A DNA stretch of 64,000 nt from Cupriavidus sp. WKF15 (GCF_029278605.1 NZ_CP119573.1:620001-684000); one strand, 5' to 3'; positions 17,101 to 25,450 are shown, counted from the first letter of the stretch. Numbers and translations: made by a program. Notes: generated from the letters alone by a model not told the origin.

Positions 17101-17350
17101 CGTACGGCCCGGAATGCGGGAAGCGGATGCTGTCGCTGGCGCCAGGCTGCACCTCGTAGGTCAGCTGGCTGGCAAAGCGCCCGAGATAACGCGCCTGCCA
17201 TTGCGAATTGCGCACTTCATTGGAAATGAGGCTGACAACGACATAGCCGCCCCCACAGAGGGCGACCGCCAAGCCAGCGAAGATCCAGCCACGTCGTGCC
17301 ACGTTTTGGCCATCCCGTTCTTCTAGCGGCACTCTCGGCGCGGTCTTCAC
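14147..17350 (-). CDS. Divergent bifunctional penicillin-binding protein (GT51 plus transpeptidase)
   Basis: This 1067-residue protein has a membrane anchor at about residues 21-43, a glycosyltransferase-51 region (about 140-300) and a penicillin-binding transpeptidase domain. The transpeptidase triad is complete: STSK at 506-509, SVN at 615-617 and KTGT at 941-944. In the GT51 part Glu174 is kept, but the usual EDRRF-type motif reads VENQG, motif 2 reads GGSTLATQIEK, and the RKxxE-type motif is altered to EKFRQ. The 300-residue spacing between SVN and KTGT is much longer than in PBP1a or PBP1b, pointing to a large insertion. It presumably acts in peptidoglycan synthesis, but may be a specialised or GT-weakened class A PBP. 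Confidence 0.85.
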   Translation of the reverse strand: MKTAPRVPLEERDGQNVARRGWIFAGLAVALCGGGYVVVSLISNEVRNSQWQARYLGRFASQLTYEVQPGASDSIRFPHSGPYDDRMGYGRLPLFAQRLGKHGYVPAEQARMSPEMVRLMDQGIFPPYREKNQAGLVLRDCNGMTLAFERYPQRQYDDFAAVPPVLVSALLFVENQGLLNPEYPSMNPALDWKRLSRAVIDRAIRLADHSHDSPGGSTLATQIEKYRHSPEGRTQSVPEKFRQMASASLRAYLDGPDTQRARERIVVDYLNTVPLSARVGFGEVNGIGDALWVWYGEDFGEVNRLMKQMDPRAPTAREAQAFKRALSLVISQRRPSYHLRRDDTNLDALTGSYLRLLAANGIITPELRDAALQQPLDKAAPPAKPEQQPFVTRKAVNRVRADIGRLTGVDSRYDMDRLDLTADSTINREAQRVVTDTLLNMSDKNVAHAMGLYGHNLLREQDDPSKLMASFTLFERVGNASVVRVQADNINQPFDINSGARLNLGSTSKLRTLVTYLEILTELHARYAGMSKEQLAGIKVAKPDALSRWAIDYLSKARTPQDRTLAAMLDAAMERKYSGSPGEGFYTGGGLQSFTNFERWEGERIMTVRVGFQHSVNLVFIRMMRDIVRYELFHGNVDMSDIFEDRNSPERRVYLERFADQEGSAYMTGFYQRYRGKDADQRLATLLSRVRVSTPHYTAVRMSVTLLSVRPDLDEESFERIMRSHMTARQLAGEDLPALYSKYGHDKFNLNDRGYLSRVHPLELWMVEYMGTNPDATLAQILHDSKDQRQYVYRWLFRSHSKYGQDNRIRTLLEQEAFQRIAKRWQRLGYPFDSLTPSYATAIGASGDRPAALAELAGIILSGGMATQTATVRSLDFAANTPYASRFVLQPEPGKRLLPTEITDLVRRSMLDVVERGTAKSIAGAFVAPGKGGAPIPIAGKTGTGDQRFQTYGPGGRLISSRSVNRSATFVFTLGERFFGTVTLNVTEPYAGRYSFTSALAVRVLRYLAPQVASMAMPGGDQALLRCRDWPQEIRLPRTEAQAPPPEGATASADVMKVDQPLRRTMP

Positions 17351-17514
17351 GCCGGTCCCGAGTGCAAGGGCGGCGGGCCGCTTGCGCGAACCCGCCTTAA
17401 CTGAATATTAGTAGGAACAGGCGCGCAGCGCTGTAGGAGCGTGGCGCGTTGCGCGACTGTTGCCACAAAGCATCGCCGGCGGCGGGCCACGCATCGTCCA
17501 CTTGCGCGCTGGCG

Positions 17515-18564
17515 TCAGGCGGATGGCGCCTCGGCGACGCGTACCGGCCGGCCGCCGAACGGGTAATTCGGATCGTTGTAGCCATGTGTCGAAGCATGGC
17601 CCGGCGTGACGAGGCTGTCGACCAGGGTCTCTTCCTCCGGCGAGATGGTCACGTTCAGCGCGCCGAAATAATCCTCGAACTGCGCCAGCGTACGCGGCCC
17701 GGCGATCACCGACGAGATGATGGGATTGGCCAGCACCCAGGCCGTGGCGAACTGCCCCGCCGTAAGGCCGCGCGCCTCGGCATGCGTCTTGAGCTGTCGC
17801 GCGATGAGCAGCGACTCCTCGCGGAACTCGGTCTCCATCATGCGGCGGTCGGCGCGGCCCGCGCGCGTGCCGGTGGCGGGCGCCTGGCCCGGCTGGTACT
17901 TGCCGGTGAGCACGCCGCGCGCAACCGGGCTGTACGGCACCACACCGAGGCCGTAGTGTTCGCACGCCGGCAGGATTTCCACTTCCGGCATGCGATTGAG
18001 CAGGTTGTAGTACGGCTGGCAGGTCACGGGGCGCGGCACGCCGAGCTGGTCGCACAGCCGTGCTATCTCGGCAATACGCCAGCCGCGGAAGTTCGACACG
18101 GCCCAGTAGCGGATCTTGCCCGCGCACACGAGATAGCCCATCGCGCGCACCGCTTCTTCGAGGTTCTCGCCGGCGTAGTCCCGATGCAGGTACAGGATGT
18201 CGAGATAATCGGTCGCCAGCCGACGCAGGCTTTCCTCGACTTCGCGCAGGATCCACACGCGCGAATAGTGCGAATGGTTGGGGCCACGCTGCATGGGGTT
18301 GCCCAGTTTGGTGGCAAGGATCCAGTCGTGCCGGTCGGCCAGCAGCAGGCGTCCGACCATCTGCTCGGATGCGCCTTTGCTATAGACGTCCGCGGTATCG
18401 ATGAAGTTGACGCCATGCTCGCGCGCACTGCCGACAATGCGCGCCGCTTCGGCTTCGTCGGTCTGGTCGGCAAACATCATCGTGCCCAGGCACAGCGCCG
18501 AGACCTTGAGGTTGCTGGCGCCAAGGCGGCGGTATGGCATGTCGGGCGTGGCAATTGCAGGCAT
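17515..18564 (-). CDS. Aldo/keto reductase
   Basis: This 349-residue NADPH-dependent TIM-barrel oxidoreductase has AKR landmarks: LGTMMFADQTDEAEA near residue 20, GVNFIDTADVYSKGASE (catalytic Asp and Tyr) near 45-60, the lysine in LATKLGNP, YLDILYLHRDY (catalytic-site His region) near 120, and C-terminal SSVIAGPRTLAQFEDYFGAL. It resembles the YajO/tas group that reduces aldehydes and ketones of broad range. I chose the ATG at 18564, preceded by CCAGGAATCTTTC, because the frame extends far upstream without AKR homology. It is transcribed away from the polysaccharide operon across a 553-base gap and has no obvious functional link to it. Confidence 0.92.
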   Translation of the reverse strand: MPAIATPDMPYRRLGASNLKVSALCLGTMMFADQTDEAEAARIVGSAREHGVNFIDTADVYSKGASEQMVGRLLLADRHDWILATKLGNPMQRGPNHSHYSRVWILREVEESLRRLATDYLDILYLHRDYAGENLEEAVRAMGYLVCAGKIRYWAVSNFRGWRIAEIARLCDQLGVPRPVTCQPYYNLLNRMPEVEILPACEHYGLGVVPYSPVARGVLTGKYQPGQAPATGTRAGRADRRMMETEFREESLLIARQLKTHAEARGLTAGQFATAWVLANPIISSVIAGPRTLAQFEDYFGALNVTISPEEETLVDSLVTPGHASTHGYNDPNYPFGGRPVRVAEAPSA

Positions 18565-19117
18565 GAAAGATTCCTGGTTGGCGGATCGATGTCCGGACTG
18601 ATGGCATTCGCGGCGGTGTGCCAGCCTTGCATTTTGCCGCGATTGCGCGAAACGCGCAGACCGTCGATATGAAATACCCATCGCATCCGCGCAAGCGATG
18701 TTCATCATGAATCGTGCCGGCGATCTGCGCCGCGATAAGTGGTGTGACATGCAGTCCTTACACATTCTTACAGCATCCATGCGGCAACTTGCATAGCCTT
18801 GAAACGCTCCGGGCAACAACGTGGCAATGCAGCATGTCCGGGGATCAATGGCGTTCGCGCCTCGCTCTTCCTGCTCGCACGATTCACTCGCACGATTCAC
18901 TGCGGTGATGACGCGGGCAACTCCAGGGCCGGCTTGCCCGGTCCGATACGCAGGTCAGTCCCGCGCCGATGCGCCGGGACGCGATGCATAAAAAATGTGT
19001 TGGGGGATGACTGCGCTTGCGCGCCAGCCTGTGGGCAACGCGCGGGGAGAGCGCTTGCCCATGCTGCCCGGTGCCTGCCGGGGCGGCGCGGACCACCTTT
19101 ATTTGCCTGAGGAAGCC
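18565..19117. other. 553-base gap between the aldo/keto reductase and the polysaccharide operon
   Basis: No convincing gene is visible here. The gap holds the divergent promoter regions, two CTTACA direct repeats (near 18757-18772), and an exact 13-bp tandem duplication at 18875-18900. No confident sigma-54 or sigma-70 promoter could be assigned. Confidence 0.5.
18875..18900. repeat. 13-bp perfect tandem duplication upstream of the polysaccharide operon
   Basis: TCGCACGATTCAC occurs twice in immediate succession. It lies about 218 bases upstream of the first operon gene. It could be a duplicated regulator site or simple slippage. Confidence 0.7.
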
Positions 19118-20464
19118 ATGGACAAGAAGCCCGAGAAGCCCGACCCGAAGAAAACCATGCTGCCGTCGAAGATGCCGCAGTCGCGCCTGACGCGGCAGGA
19201 AGAAGCGCTGGTGCGCCGACGAAGCCGCGAGATCGGCCTGCGTCCGCTATGGCAGATCGCCCCGCGCCTGGCCAGCTACGGCATGGTCGCCTTCATCATC
19301 TGGGTCATCCTGTCGGTGATGTTTCCCCCGGTGTTCAACCGGTCCTCGGAACGCGCCGTCGTCAACAGCCCCGTGAATCTCGTGACCACGCCCGTCGAAG
19401 GCGTCATCACCCGCCAGGCGGTCGCCGTGGGCGGCTCCTTCGCGGCCGGAGAGCCGCTGATGACGCTGCAGAACTCCAACCTCGACCGCGCGCTGCTGAT
19501 GGAACTGACCGGCAAGCAACTCGACAACCGGACACGCCTGGAGGCTGCCAAGGCCAAGCTGGCTTCGGACCAGGCCCGTCTGGCGTCAACTGGCCAGGAA
19601 ATCCAGCGCTATCAGTCAGCGGCCCAGCGTGAACACGCTGCGCGCGTGAAGGGCATTGAAGCGAAGCTGGCCGTCGCACGCCAGCAGATCGACCAGCAGG
19701 AAGACGTGGTCAACCGCAACCAGGCCATGCAGTGGGCCGGCGCGGTCAGCCAGGCCTATACCGATGCGTCGCGCAACCAGCTGACCGTGCTGTCCGGCCA
19801 GCGCGATGCCATCCAGGCGGAGCTGGACAGCGCGCGCGGCAGCAGCGAGGCCGCGCGCAGCAAGGTCTACATGAGCAGCGCGGACGGCGCCGTCGGCGCG
19901 TTGGTGCAGCGCCAGGACGAACTGCGCGCCAGCATTGCCCAAACGCAGTCCGAGATCACCCAGCTCCAGGAGTACGGCGAGTCCGTCGACAAGATGGTCA
20001 GCACCGAACAGGATCGGCTGGAGCGCGTCTCCAACCTGGAAATCAAGGCATATACGGGCGGTGTGGTGGAAGATGTGCTGGCGCCCCCGGGCACGCGCGT
20101 CGCGGCCGGCGCCACGCTGATGCGCACGACCAACTGCAGCCAGCCCCGGGTGGTCGCGGTGTTCCCGCGCAGCCTGAGCAAGGACCTGCTGCCGGGCGCG
20201 CGCGTCACGGTGAAGGTCGATGGCGTACCCGCGCCGGTCCCGGGCTCGGTGGCCGAAGTCCTGCCGCGCGCGCCGGACGGCGACCAGGCACGCTACTTCG
20301 TACCGTTCCCGCCGATCGAGAAGAACGAGGTGTACCTGATCGCCCGCCTCGACAAGCCGCTGCCAGACCTGCCCGCAACCGGCACGCACCAGACCGACCG
20401 CTGCGCGCTGGGCCACTGGGCCAAGGTCAGCCTGGACCGCTCCTGGCTGCGCAGCCTGATCTGA
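19118..20464 (+). CDS. HlyD-family membrane-fusion protein of a polysaccharide export operon
   Basis: This 448-residue protein has a basic cytoplasmic N-terminus, one membrane helix at about residues 54-72, and a large periplasmic part. A lipoyl-like half (about 85-120, with GVITRQAVAVGGSFAAGEPLM) is followed by a long alpha-helical hairpin (about 125-300, rich in Gln, Ala and Glu) and the second lipoyl half plus beta-barrel (ARVTVKVDGVPAPVPGS). Two cysteines (TTNCSQ and DRCALG) could form a disulfide. The start at 19118 follows CTGAGGAAGCC. It opens a tight four-gene operon. Its place beside a BcsA-like synthase resembles the S. meliloti mixed-linkage glucan pair BgsB-BgsA and, more distantly, Alg44; no PilZ domain is present in this subunit. 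Confidence 0.85.
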   Translation: MDKKPEKPDPKKTMLPSKMPQSRLTRQEEALVRRRSREIGLRPLWQIAPRLASYGMVAFIIWVILSVMFPPVFNRSSERAVVNSPVNLVTTPVEGVITRQAVAVGGSFAAGEPLMTLQNSNLDRALLMELTGKQLDNRTRLEAAKAKLASDQARLASTGQEIQRYQSAAQREHAARVKGIEAKLAVARQQIDQQEDVVNRNQAMQWAGAVSQAYTDASRNQLTVLSGQRDAIQAELDSARGSSEAARSKVYMSSADGAVGALVQRQDELRASIAQTQSEITQLQEYGESVDKMVSTEQDRLERVSNLEIKAYTGGVVEDVLAPPGTRVAAGATLMRTTNCSQPRVVAVFPRSLSKDLLPGARVTVKVDGVPAPVPGSVAEVLPRAPDGDQARYFVPFPPIEKNEVYLIARLDKPLPDLPATGTHQTDRCALGHWAKVSLDRSWLRSLI

Positions 20465-20498
20465 GGCGATCAACCAGGGTAGTACGAGCGCCCGCAGG

Positions 20499-21890
20499 AT
20501 GGAGTTCACCGTGCAGCGTTATCCGATTCCGTGCCTTCCTGCCCGCAGTCCGGCGCGCCACGGCCGGCTGCTGGCAGCCGCGTTGCTCGCCGGCTCCGCG
20601 TTGAGCCTGGCAACCATGGCAGCGCCCCCCCTGCCCCCGCCCCCTTCGGCCCCGGCGGCACGCGAGCAGTTGCTGCGCGACGGCTGCAAGACGCTGGCCG
20701 GGCGGGTAGCGGCCATCCCTGGCAAGGGGCCAGTCATGCTCGGCAGCTACGAACCAGCCCCCGGCGGCGAACCTCTGCCGCCCCCCTTGCAGCAATCGGC
20801 CTTCGTCTATGACAACGCGCTGGCCGGCGTGGCGCTGATCGCGTGCGGCCAGCCGGATGCGGCGCGCCGCATCGCCGACGGCGTGGTAGCGGGCGTCACG
20901 CGTGACCGGCACTACCACGACGGCCGCGTGCGCAACGCGTATCGCGCCGGCGCCGTGCCGGACGGTCCGGTGCCGATGCCCGGATGGTGGGATGCGCCGA
21001 GCAAGCGCTGGTTCGAGGATGCCTACCAGGTCGGCACCGCCACCGGCAATGTCGCGTGGGCGGCGCTGCTGCTGCTGGCCACCTATGAATCCACGCACGA
21101 GCGCCGCTACCTCGAGACCGCCGCAACGCTCATGACATGGGTCGACAAGCAGACCTTCGGCAGCGAAAGCCCGGCCGGCTATATCGGCGGCTTCTTCGGT
21201 CATGAACCGACGCCGCGCCGCCAGGGCTGGAAATCGACCGAACACAATGTCGATGCCTATGCCGCGTTCCGCTGGCTCGCCTTGCGCACCAACGACGCGC
21301 GCTGGGACGGGGCCGCGCAGCGCGCACGCCGCTTCGTCGACGCGATGTGGCAGCCTGGCGAAGGCCGCTTCGTCATCGGCACGCGTGACGACGGGCACTC
21401 GCTCAACAGCGAGCCGTCGGCACTCGATGCCTCGCTGTGGCCGCTGATCGCGGTACCCGAGTCCGCGGCGTCATGGCGGCGCGCGCTGGACTGGGCGCGC
21501 GCGCACCACGCGGTGGGCGGCGGCTACGGCTTCAAGGCGCGCCCCGATGGCGTATGGACCGAAGGCACGGGGCAGGCCGCGCTGGTGCTGCGTGCCAGCG
21601 GCCGCGACGACGAGACGCGTTCCCTGTGGCCGCTGCTGCTGGCGCAGCGTGCGCCATCCGGCATGCTGTTCGCCACGCCGCAAGCGCGCATCAGCACGGG
21701 CTTGTCGATCGGCCCCGATTCGACCACCGAAGATTTCTACTACTTCCACCTGCCACACCTGGGCGCGACCGCCTGGGCCGTGCTGGCGGCCGCCGGCTGG
21801 AACCCGTTCCAGCCCGGCGGCACGTGCCCGGCCTGCCGGACCGGCACCGCACAGGCGCAGGGCCCACCCGACGACATCCGCAGGGAGTGA
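20499..21890 (+). CDS. Exported six-hairpin-glycosidase-like protein
   Basis: This is a 463-residue protein with an N-terminal export signal (RHGRLLAAALLAGSALSLATMAA, about residues 20-42), then a Pro-rich linker and an (alpha/alpha)6-type toroid. Repeated hydrophobic helices carry motifs typical of this fold: FVYDNALAGVAL at 102-113, TATGNVAWAALLLLATYE at 180-197, STEHNVDAYAAFRWLA at 246-261, SALDASLWPL and GVWTEGTGQAAL. Acidic residues in EHNVD and YDN are candidate catalytic residues. A GTG at 20511 behind GGAG is an alternative start. Being between an HlyD adaptor and a PilZ glycosyltransferase, it probably trims or processes the polymer, as BcsZ or AlgL do in other systems. I cannot name a GH family. 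Confidence 0.72.
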   Translation: MEFTVQRYPIPCLPARSPARHGRLLAAALLAGSALSLATMAAPPLPPPPSAPAAREQLLRDGCKTLAGRVAAIPGKGPVMLGSYEPAPGGEPLPPPLQQSAFVYDNALAGVALIACGQPDAARRIADGVVAGVTRDRHYHDGRVRNAYRAGAVPDGPVPMPGWWDAPSKRWFEDAYQVGTATGNVAWAALLLLATYESTHERRYLETAATLMTWVDKQTFGSESPAGYIGGFFGHEPTPRRQGWKSTEHNVDAYAAFRWLALRTNDARWDGAAQRARRFVDAMWQPGEGRFVIGTRDDGHSLNSEPSALDASLWPLIAVPESAASWRRALDWARAHHAVGGGYGFKARPDGVWTEGTGQAALVLRASGRDDETRSLWPLLLAQRAPSGMLFATPQARISTGLSIGPDSTTEDFYYFHLPHLGATAWAVLAAAGWNPFQPGGTCPACRTGTAQAQGPPDDIRRE

Positions 21891-21892
21891 CG

Positions 21893-23872
21893 ATGTTCGC
21901 CTACTTTCTTGAAAACCGCATGCTGGTGGAGATCAACGCCGGCGCCTTCCTGATCGCGGTGCTGTGCCTGCGCGGCGATCGCAACCGCACCGCCGACAGG
22001 TGGATGTTCGGCGCCGCCGCAGCGGTTCTGCTGATTGTCTACTACGTGTGGCGCTTCTCGCAGACCCTGCCCGAATGGCGCATGGATTTCGCCAGCCTGT
22101 GGGCGCATGTGTTCTTTGGGTTCGAGACGATGACGGTCGCCTACACGCTGATCTCGATCATCACGCTGACCCGCACGTCGAACCACAGTGCCGACGCCGA
22201 TGCCAGCGAAGCCGCGCTGCGGCGCAACCGCCGGGCGCCGGCGGTGGATATCTTCATCGCCACCTACAACGAAGGACTGGAAGTCCTCGAGAAGACGATC
22301 GTTTCGGCGCTGGCGATCGACTATCCGAACTTCCGCGTCTGGGTGCTCGACGATACGCGGCGCGACTGGCTGAAGGATTACTGCAAGCGCGTCGGCGCCA
22401 ACTACGTGACGCGGCCCGACAACACCCATGCCAAGGCCGGCAACCTCAACAACGGCCTGCAGCACAGCACGGCGCAGCCGGACAGGGGCGCGCCGTACAT
22501 CATGGTGCTGGACGCGGACTTCGCACCCAACCGAAGTATCCTGCTGCGCACCATTGGCCTGTTCGACGATCCCAGGGTAGGCGTGGTGCAGACGCCGCAG
22601 TTCTACTACAACGCCGACCCGATCCAGTACAACCTGCGCTCGACCGAATGCTGGGTCGACGAGCAGCGCGCCTTCTTCGACATCATGCAGCCGGCCAAGG
22701 ATGCATGGGGTACGGCATTCTGCATCGGCACCTCGTTCGTGGTACGGCGCGAAGCACTGGAGACCATCGGCGGCTTCCCGACCGGCACCGTCACCGAGGA
22801 CATCCACCTGACCTACAAGCTCATGCCGCATGGCTATGTCACGCGCTGGCTGAACGAGCGGCTGAGCGTGGGCCTGTCCGCGGAAGGCCTGCCCGAGTAC
22901 ATCAGCCAGCGCAGCCGCTGGGGCCTGGGGACGATCCAGGTCGCGCTTACCGCCGACGGGCCGCTGCGCGGGCGCGGCTACACGGGCCTGCAGCGCCTGC
23001 ATTATCTGCACGGGCTGCTGCACTGGGTCAGCCGGCCCTTCACGCTGATGCTGCTCGCCGGGCCGCTGCTGTACTGGTACATGAACGTGCCCACGCTGTA
23101 CGGCGATCCGCTGCAGTTCCTTGCCTATGGCGTGCCTGCGTTGCTGCTGTACTGGGCCTACAGCATCTGGGTAACCGGATCGCGCGCCATGCCGGTCTTC
23201 ACGGAGGTGACGCAGATCGTCGCGGCGCTTGCGGTCACGGCGACGCTGGCCAGCGCGGTGTTCAAGCCCTTCGGCCGGCCGTTCAAGGTGACCAACAAGG
23301 GACTCGACCGCTCCAGGCTCGTCGTGCACGGCAAGTTCGCCGTGCTGTATGGCGCGCTGTTCGTGCTGACGGGCATGGGGCTGGCACGCGCCATCGCCGC
23401 CGATGCCGACGCGCAGGGCGTGGCGTTCAACGTCGCGTGGACGATGGTGTCGATGGTGCTGTACCTGGCGTCGCTGCTGGTCTGTTTCGAGCTGCCGCGT
23501 CCACGCAAGGAAGAGCGTTTTCCCTACCGGGCACGCGCGCTGCTTCGGCTTCACGGCAAGGATGGCGCGGCGCGCGAGTTCGCCGGTGTCACGCGGGACC
23601 TCTCGTGCAACGGCGCGGCACTGCTGTGCGCGCACGCGCAATCCATACCGGACGACGCCGAAGGCGCGTTCTGGCTGGCGCCCCTGGGCTGGGTGCCGTG
23701 CCGCGTCGCCCGCACGCGCAAGGGACTCATCGGCGTGGCGCTGCGGCCCGACATGGCGACCCGTCACCGCCTGATCCGGCTGCTGTTCAGCGAGCCCGCC
23801 CACAACATCGCATACGAAGGCCGGCCGCGCGTCGCCATCGCGCAACTTCTGCGCCGCGCCTTTGCCGGTTGA
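21893..23872 (+). CDS. BcsA-like processive glycosyltransferase 2 with C-terminal PilZ domain
   Basis: This is a 659-residue inner-membrane polysaccharide synthase. Membrane helices at about 35-52 and 70-92 precede a GT2 catalytic domain (about 115-350) with all processive-synthase motifs: VLDDT (Asp153-154), DAD at 207-209, TED at 301-303 and QRSRW at 339-343. Further helices follow, and between them FKVTNKG at 464-470 matches the FxVTxK gating loop of BcsA. The C-terminal PilZ domain (about 540-625) has both c-di-GMP signatures: RFPYR at 542-546 and DLSCNG at 569-574. The start is 2 bases after the previous stop, behind CAGGGAGTG. It should make a beta-linked polymer from a nucleotide sugar only when c-di-GMP is bound. 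No bcsB, bcsC or bcsZ homologue is nearby, so it is not a standard cellulose operon. Confidence 0.92.
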   Translation: MFAYFLENRMLVEINAGAFLIAVLCLRGDRNRTADRWMFGAAAAVLLIVYYVWRFSQTLPEWRMDFASLWAHVFFGFETMTVAYTLISIITLTRTSNHSADADASEAALRRNRRAPAVDIFIATYNEGLEVLEKTIVSALAIDYPNFRVWVLDDTRRDWLKDYCKRVGANYVTRPDNTHAKAGNLNNGLQHSTAQPDRGAPYIMVLDADFAPNRSILLRTIGLFDDPRVGVVQTPQFYYNADPIQYNLRSTECWVDEQRAFFDIMQPAKDAWGTAFCIGTSFVVRREALETIGGFPTGTVTEDIHLTYKLMPHGYVTRWLNERLSVGLSAEGLPEYISQRSRWGLGTIQVALTADGPLRGRGYTGLQRLHYLHGLLHWVSRPFTLMLLAGPLLYWYMNVPTLYGDPLQFLAYGVPALLLYWAYSIWVTGSRAMPVFTEVTQIVAALAVTATLASAVFKPFGRPFKVTNKGLDRSRLVVHGKFAVLYGALFVLTGMGLARAIAADADAQGVAFNVAWTMVSMVLYLASLLVCFELPRPRKEERFPYRARALLRLHGKDGAAREFAGVTRDLSCNGAALLCAHAQSIPDDAEGAFWLAPLGWVPCRVARTRKGLIGVALRPDMATRHRLIRLLFSEPAHNIAYEGRPRVAIAQLLRRAFAG

Positions 23873-23878
23873 CCACGG

Positions 23879-25450
23879 ATGAGCCATATGAAAGCAAAAC
23901 AGACGCGAACCTTCCTTCCCCTGCGGCACATTGCAGCGGCGGCCATTCCGATTGCGCTGACGGCCTGCACGCTGGAGCCCGCCTATCAGCGCCCCGACCA
24001 GCCGGTACCCAATGCCTGGCCCACCGGGCCTGCCTACGCGCAGGGCACGGGCAATGCGGGGCAAGGGCGGGCGCCAGCCCAGGCGCAGACCCAGACGCCG
24101 GCGGCCGAACTCGGCTGGGAAGACTTCTTCACCGATCCGCGCCTGCGCCAGCTGATCGAACTGGCGCTGGCCAATAACCGCGACCTGCGCATGGCGACGC
24201 TGGCCATCGACCAGGCGCGTGCGCAGTACCGCATCCAGCGCGCGGCTCAGTTCCCGTCGATCAACGCCAACGCGGGCATGGTCGCCTCGCGCGTGCCCGG
24301 ATCGTTGCGCGCGCCAGGGCAGCCATCGGTCCTTCACGCCTACACGGCGGGGGTTGGCTTCAATGCCTTTGAACTGGATGTATTCGGCCGCGTGCGCAGC
24401 CTCAAGCATGAGGCGCTGGAGCAGTACCTGGCGGTGCAGGAAGTACGGCGCAGCGCGCAGATCAGCCTGGTGGCGGAAGTCGCGAGTGCCTACCTGACGC
24501 TGCAGGCCGACAAGGAGCTGCTGAAGATTTCGCAGGAGACGTTGGACATACAGCAGGCTGCCGTGCAGATGGTCGAGCGCAGCAAGCGCGCCGGCGGCAT
24601 GGCGCAGATCGATATGCACCGCGCGCAGACGCAGCTCGAAACGGCGCGCGTGGGCGTGGAGCAATACACACGCCAGGTCGCGCAGGACGAGAATGCACTG
24701 ACGGTGCTGATTGGCACGCAGTTGCCCGCGGACCTGCCGCCGGCGCAGCCGTTCGAGAACACCTCGTTCGTCGCCGAGCTGCCGGCCGGCCTGCCGTCGG
24801 CGCTGCTCGAGCAAAGGCCCGACATCATGGCCGCCGAACACCAGCTGAAGGCCGCCAACGCCGACATCGGCGCGGCCCGTGCAGCCTTCTTCCCGAGCAT
24901 CTCGCTGACGGCGGCGATCGGCGTGGCCAGCGCGGCCCTGTCGGGGCTGTTTACGAGCGGCATGGCTTGGGCGTTCGCACCGTCGATCACCATGCCGATC
25001 TTCAACGGCGGCGCCAACCAGGCCAGGCTTGATGCGTCCAGGGTGCAAAAGGACATCAACGTCGCCGCTTACGAGAAGACCATTCAGCAGGCATTTCGCG
25101 AAGTCGCGGACGGCCTCGCCGCGCGCGGGACCTATGATCGCGAAGCCGCGGCGCAGGAATCGCTCGCACGCGAGATCAGCGAGACGCGGCGCCTGTCGGA
25201 AATGCGCTTCCGCAATGGCGTGGACGACTACTTCCCGGTCTTCGACGCGCAGCGCCAGCTTTACTCGGCGCAGCAGACGCTGGTCACGATCCGGCTGGCA
25301 CGGCTGACTAGCCGCGTCGATCTCTACAAGGCACTGGGCGGCGGCTGGTCACAGCGCACGGCAACGGCACAAGCATCGCCCGCGCAAGCGGCAACGCCGG
25401 CAGGGCAGACCGCTGGCAGGTCCGCCAGTGCCGGCACGGCTTCCCGCTAG
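23879..25450 (+). CDS. NodT-family outer-membrane factor lipoprotein (TolC-like channel)
   Basis: This 523-residue protein has a lipoprotein signal with lipobox LTAC (Cys about residue 31), then the RND outer-membrane-factor pattern: LEPAYQRPDQP after the lipidated cysteine, WEDFFTDPRLRQLIELALANNRDLRMA, a long coiled-coil repeat, then a second OEP repeat with ALLEQRPDIMAAEHQLKAANADIGAARAAFFP split by short strands. Such proteins form trimeric channels across the outer membrane and work with HlyD-like adaptors. An alternative start is the ATG at 23888. It is 6 bases after the synthase gene. No RND, ABC or MFS pump is in the operon, which supports a channel for the polysaccharide rather than for drugs. 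Confidence 0.88.
   Translation: MSHMKAKQTRTFLPLRHIAAAAIPIALTACTLEPAYQRPDQPVPNAWPTGPAYAQGTGNAGQGRAPAQAQTQTPAAELGWEDFFTDPRLRQLIELALANNRDLRMATLAIDQARAQYRIQRAAQFPSINANAGMVASRVPGSLRAPGQPSVLHAYTAGVGFNAFELDVFGRVRSLKHEALEQYLAVQEVRRSAQISLVAEVASAYLTLQADKELLKISQETLDIQQAAVQMVERSKRAGGMAQIDMHRAQTQLETARVGVEQYTRQVAQDENALTVLIGTQLPADLPPAQPFENTSFVAELPAGLPSALLEQRPDIMAAEHQLKAANADIGAARAAFFPSISLTAAIGVASAALSGLFTSGMAWAFAPSITMPIFNGGANQARLDASRVQKDINVAAYEKTIQQAFREVADGLAARGTYDREAAAQESLAREISETRRLSEMRFRNGVDDYFPVFDAQRQLYSAQQTLVTIRLARLTSRVDLYKALGGGWSQRTATAQASPAQAATPAGQTAGRSASAGTASR

Noticed and set aside
18757-18840. Possible sigma-54 promoter upstream of the polysaccharide operon
   Set aside because: GG and GC pairs are present but not with the required 10-base spacing.
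21740-25048. A leftward open frame of about 1100 codons opposite the polysaccharide synthase and OMF genes
   Set aside because: It is rich in Arg, His and Gln without domain structure and lies wholly opposite two well-supported genes; it reflects GC-rich codon bias on the antisense strand.
19118-25450. Reading the HlyD and NodT proteins as a drug-efflux system
   Set aside because: No RND, ABC or MFS pump is in the operon; the partner genes are a polysaccharide synthase and a glycosidase-like protein.
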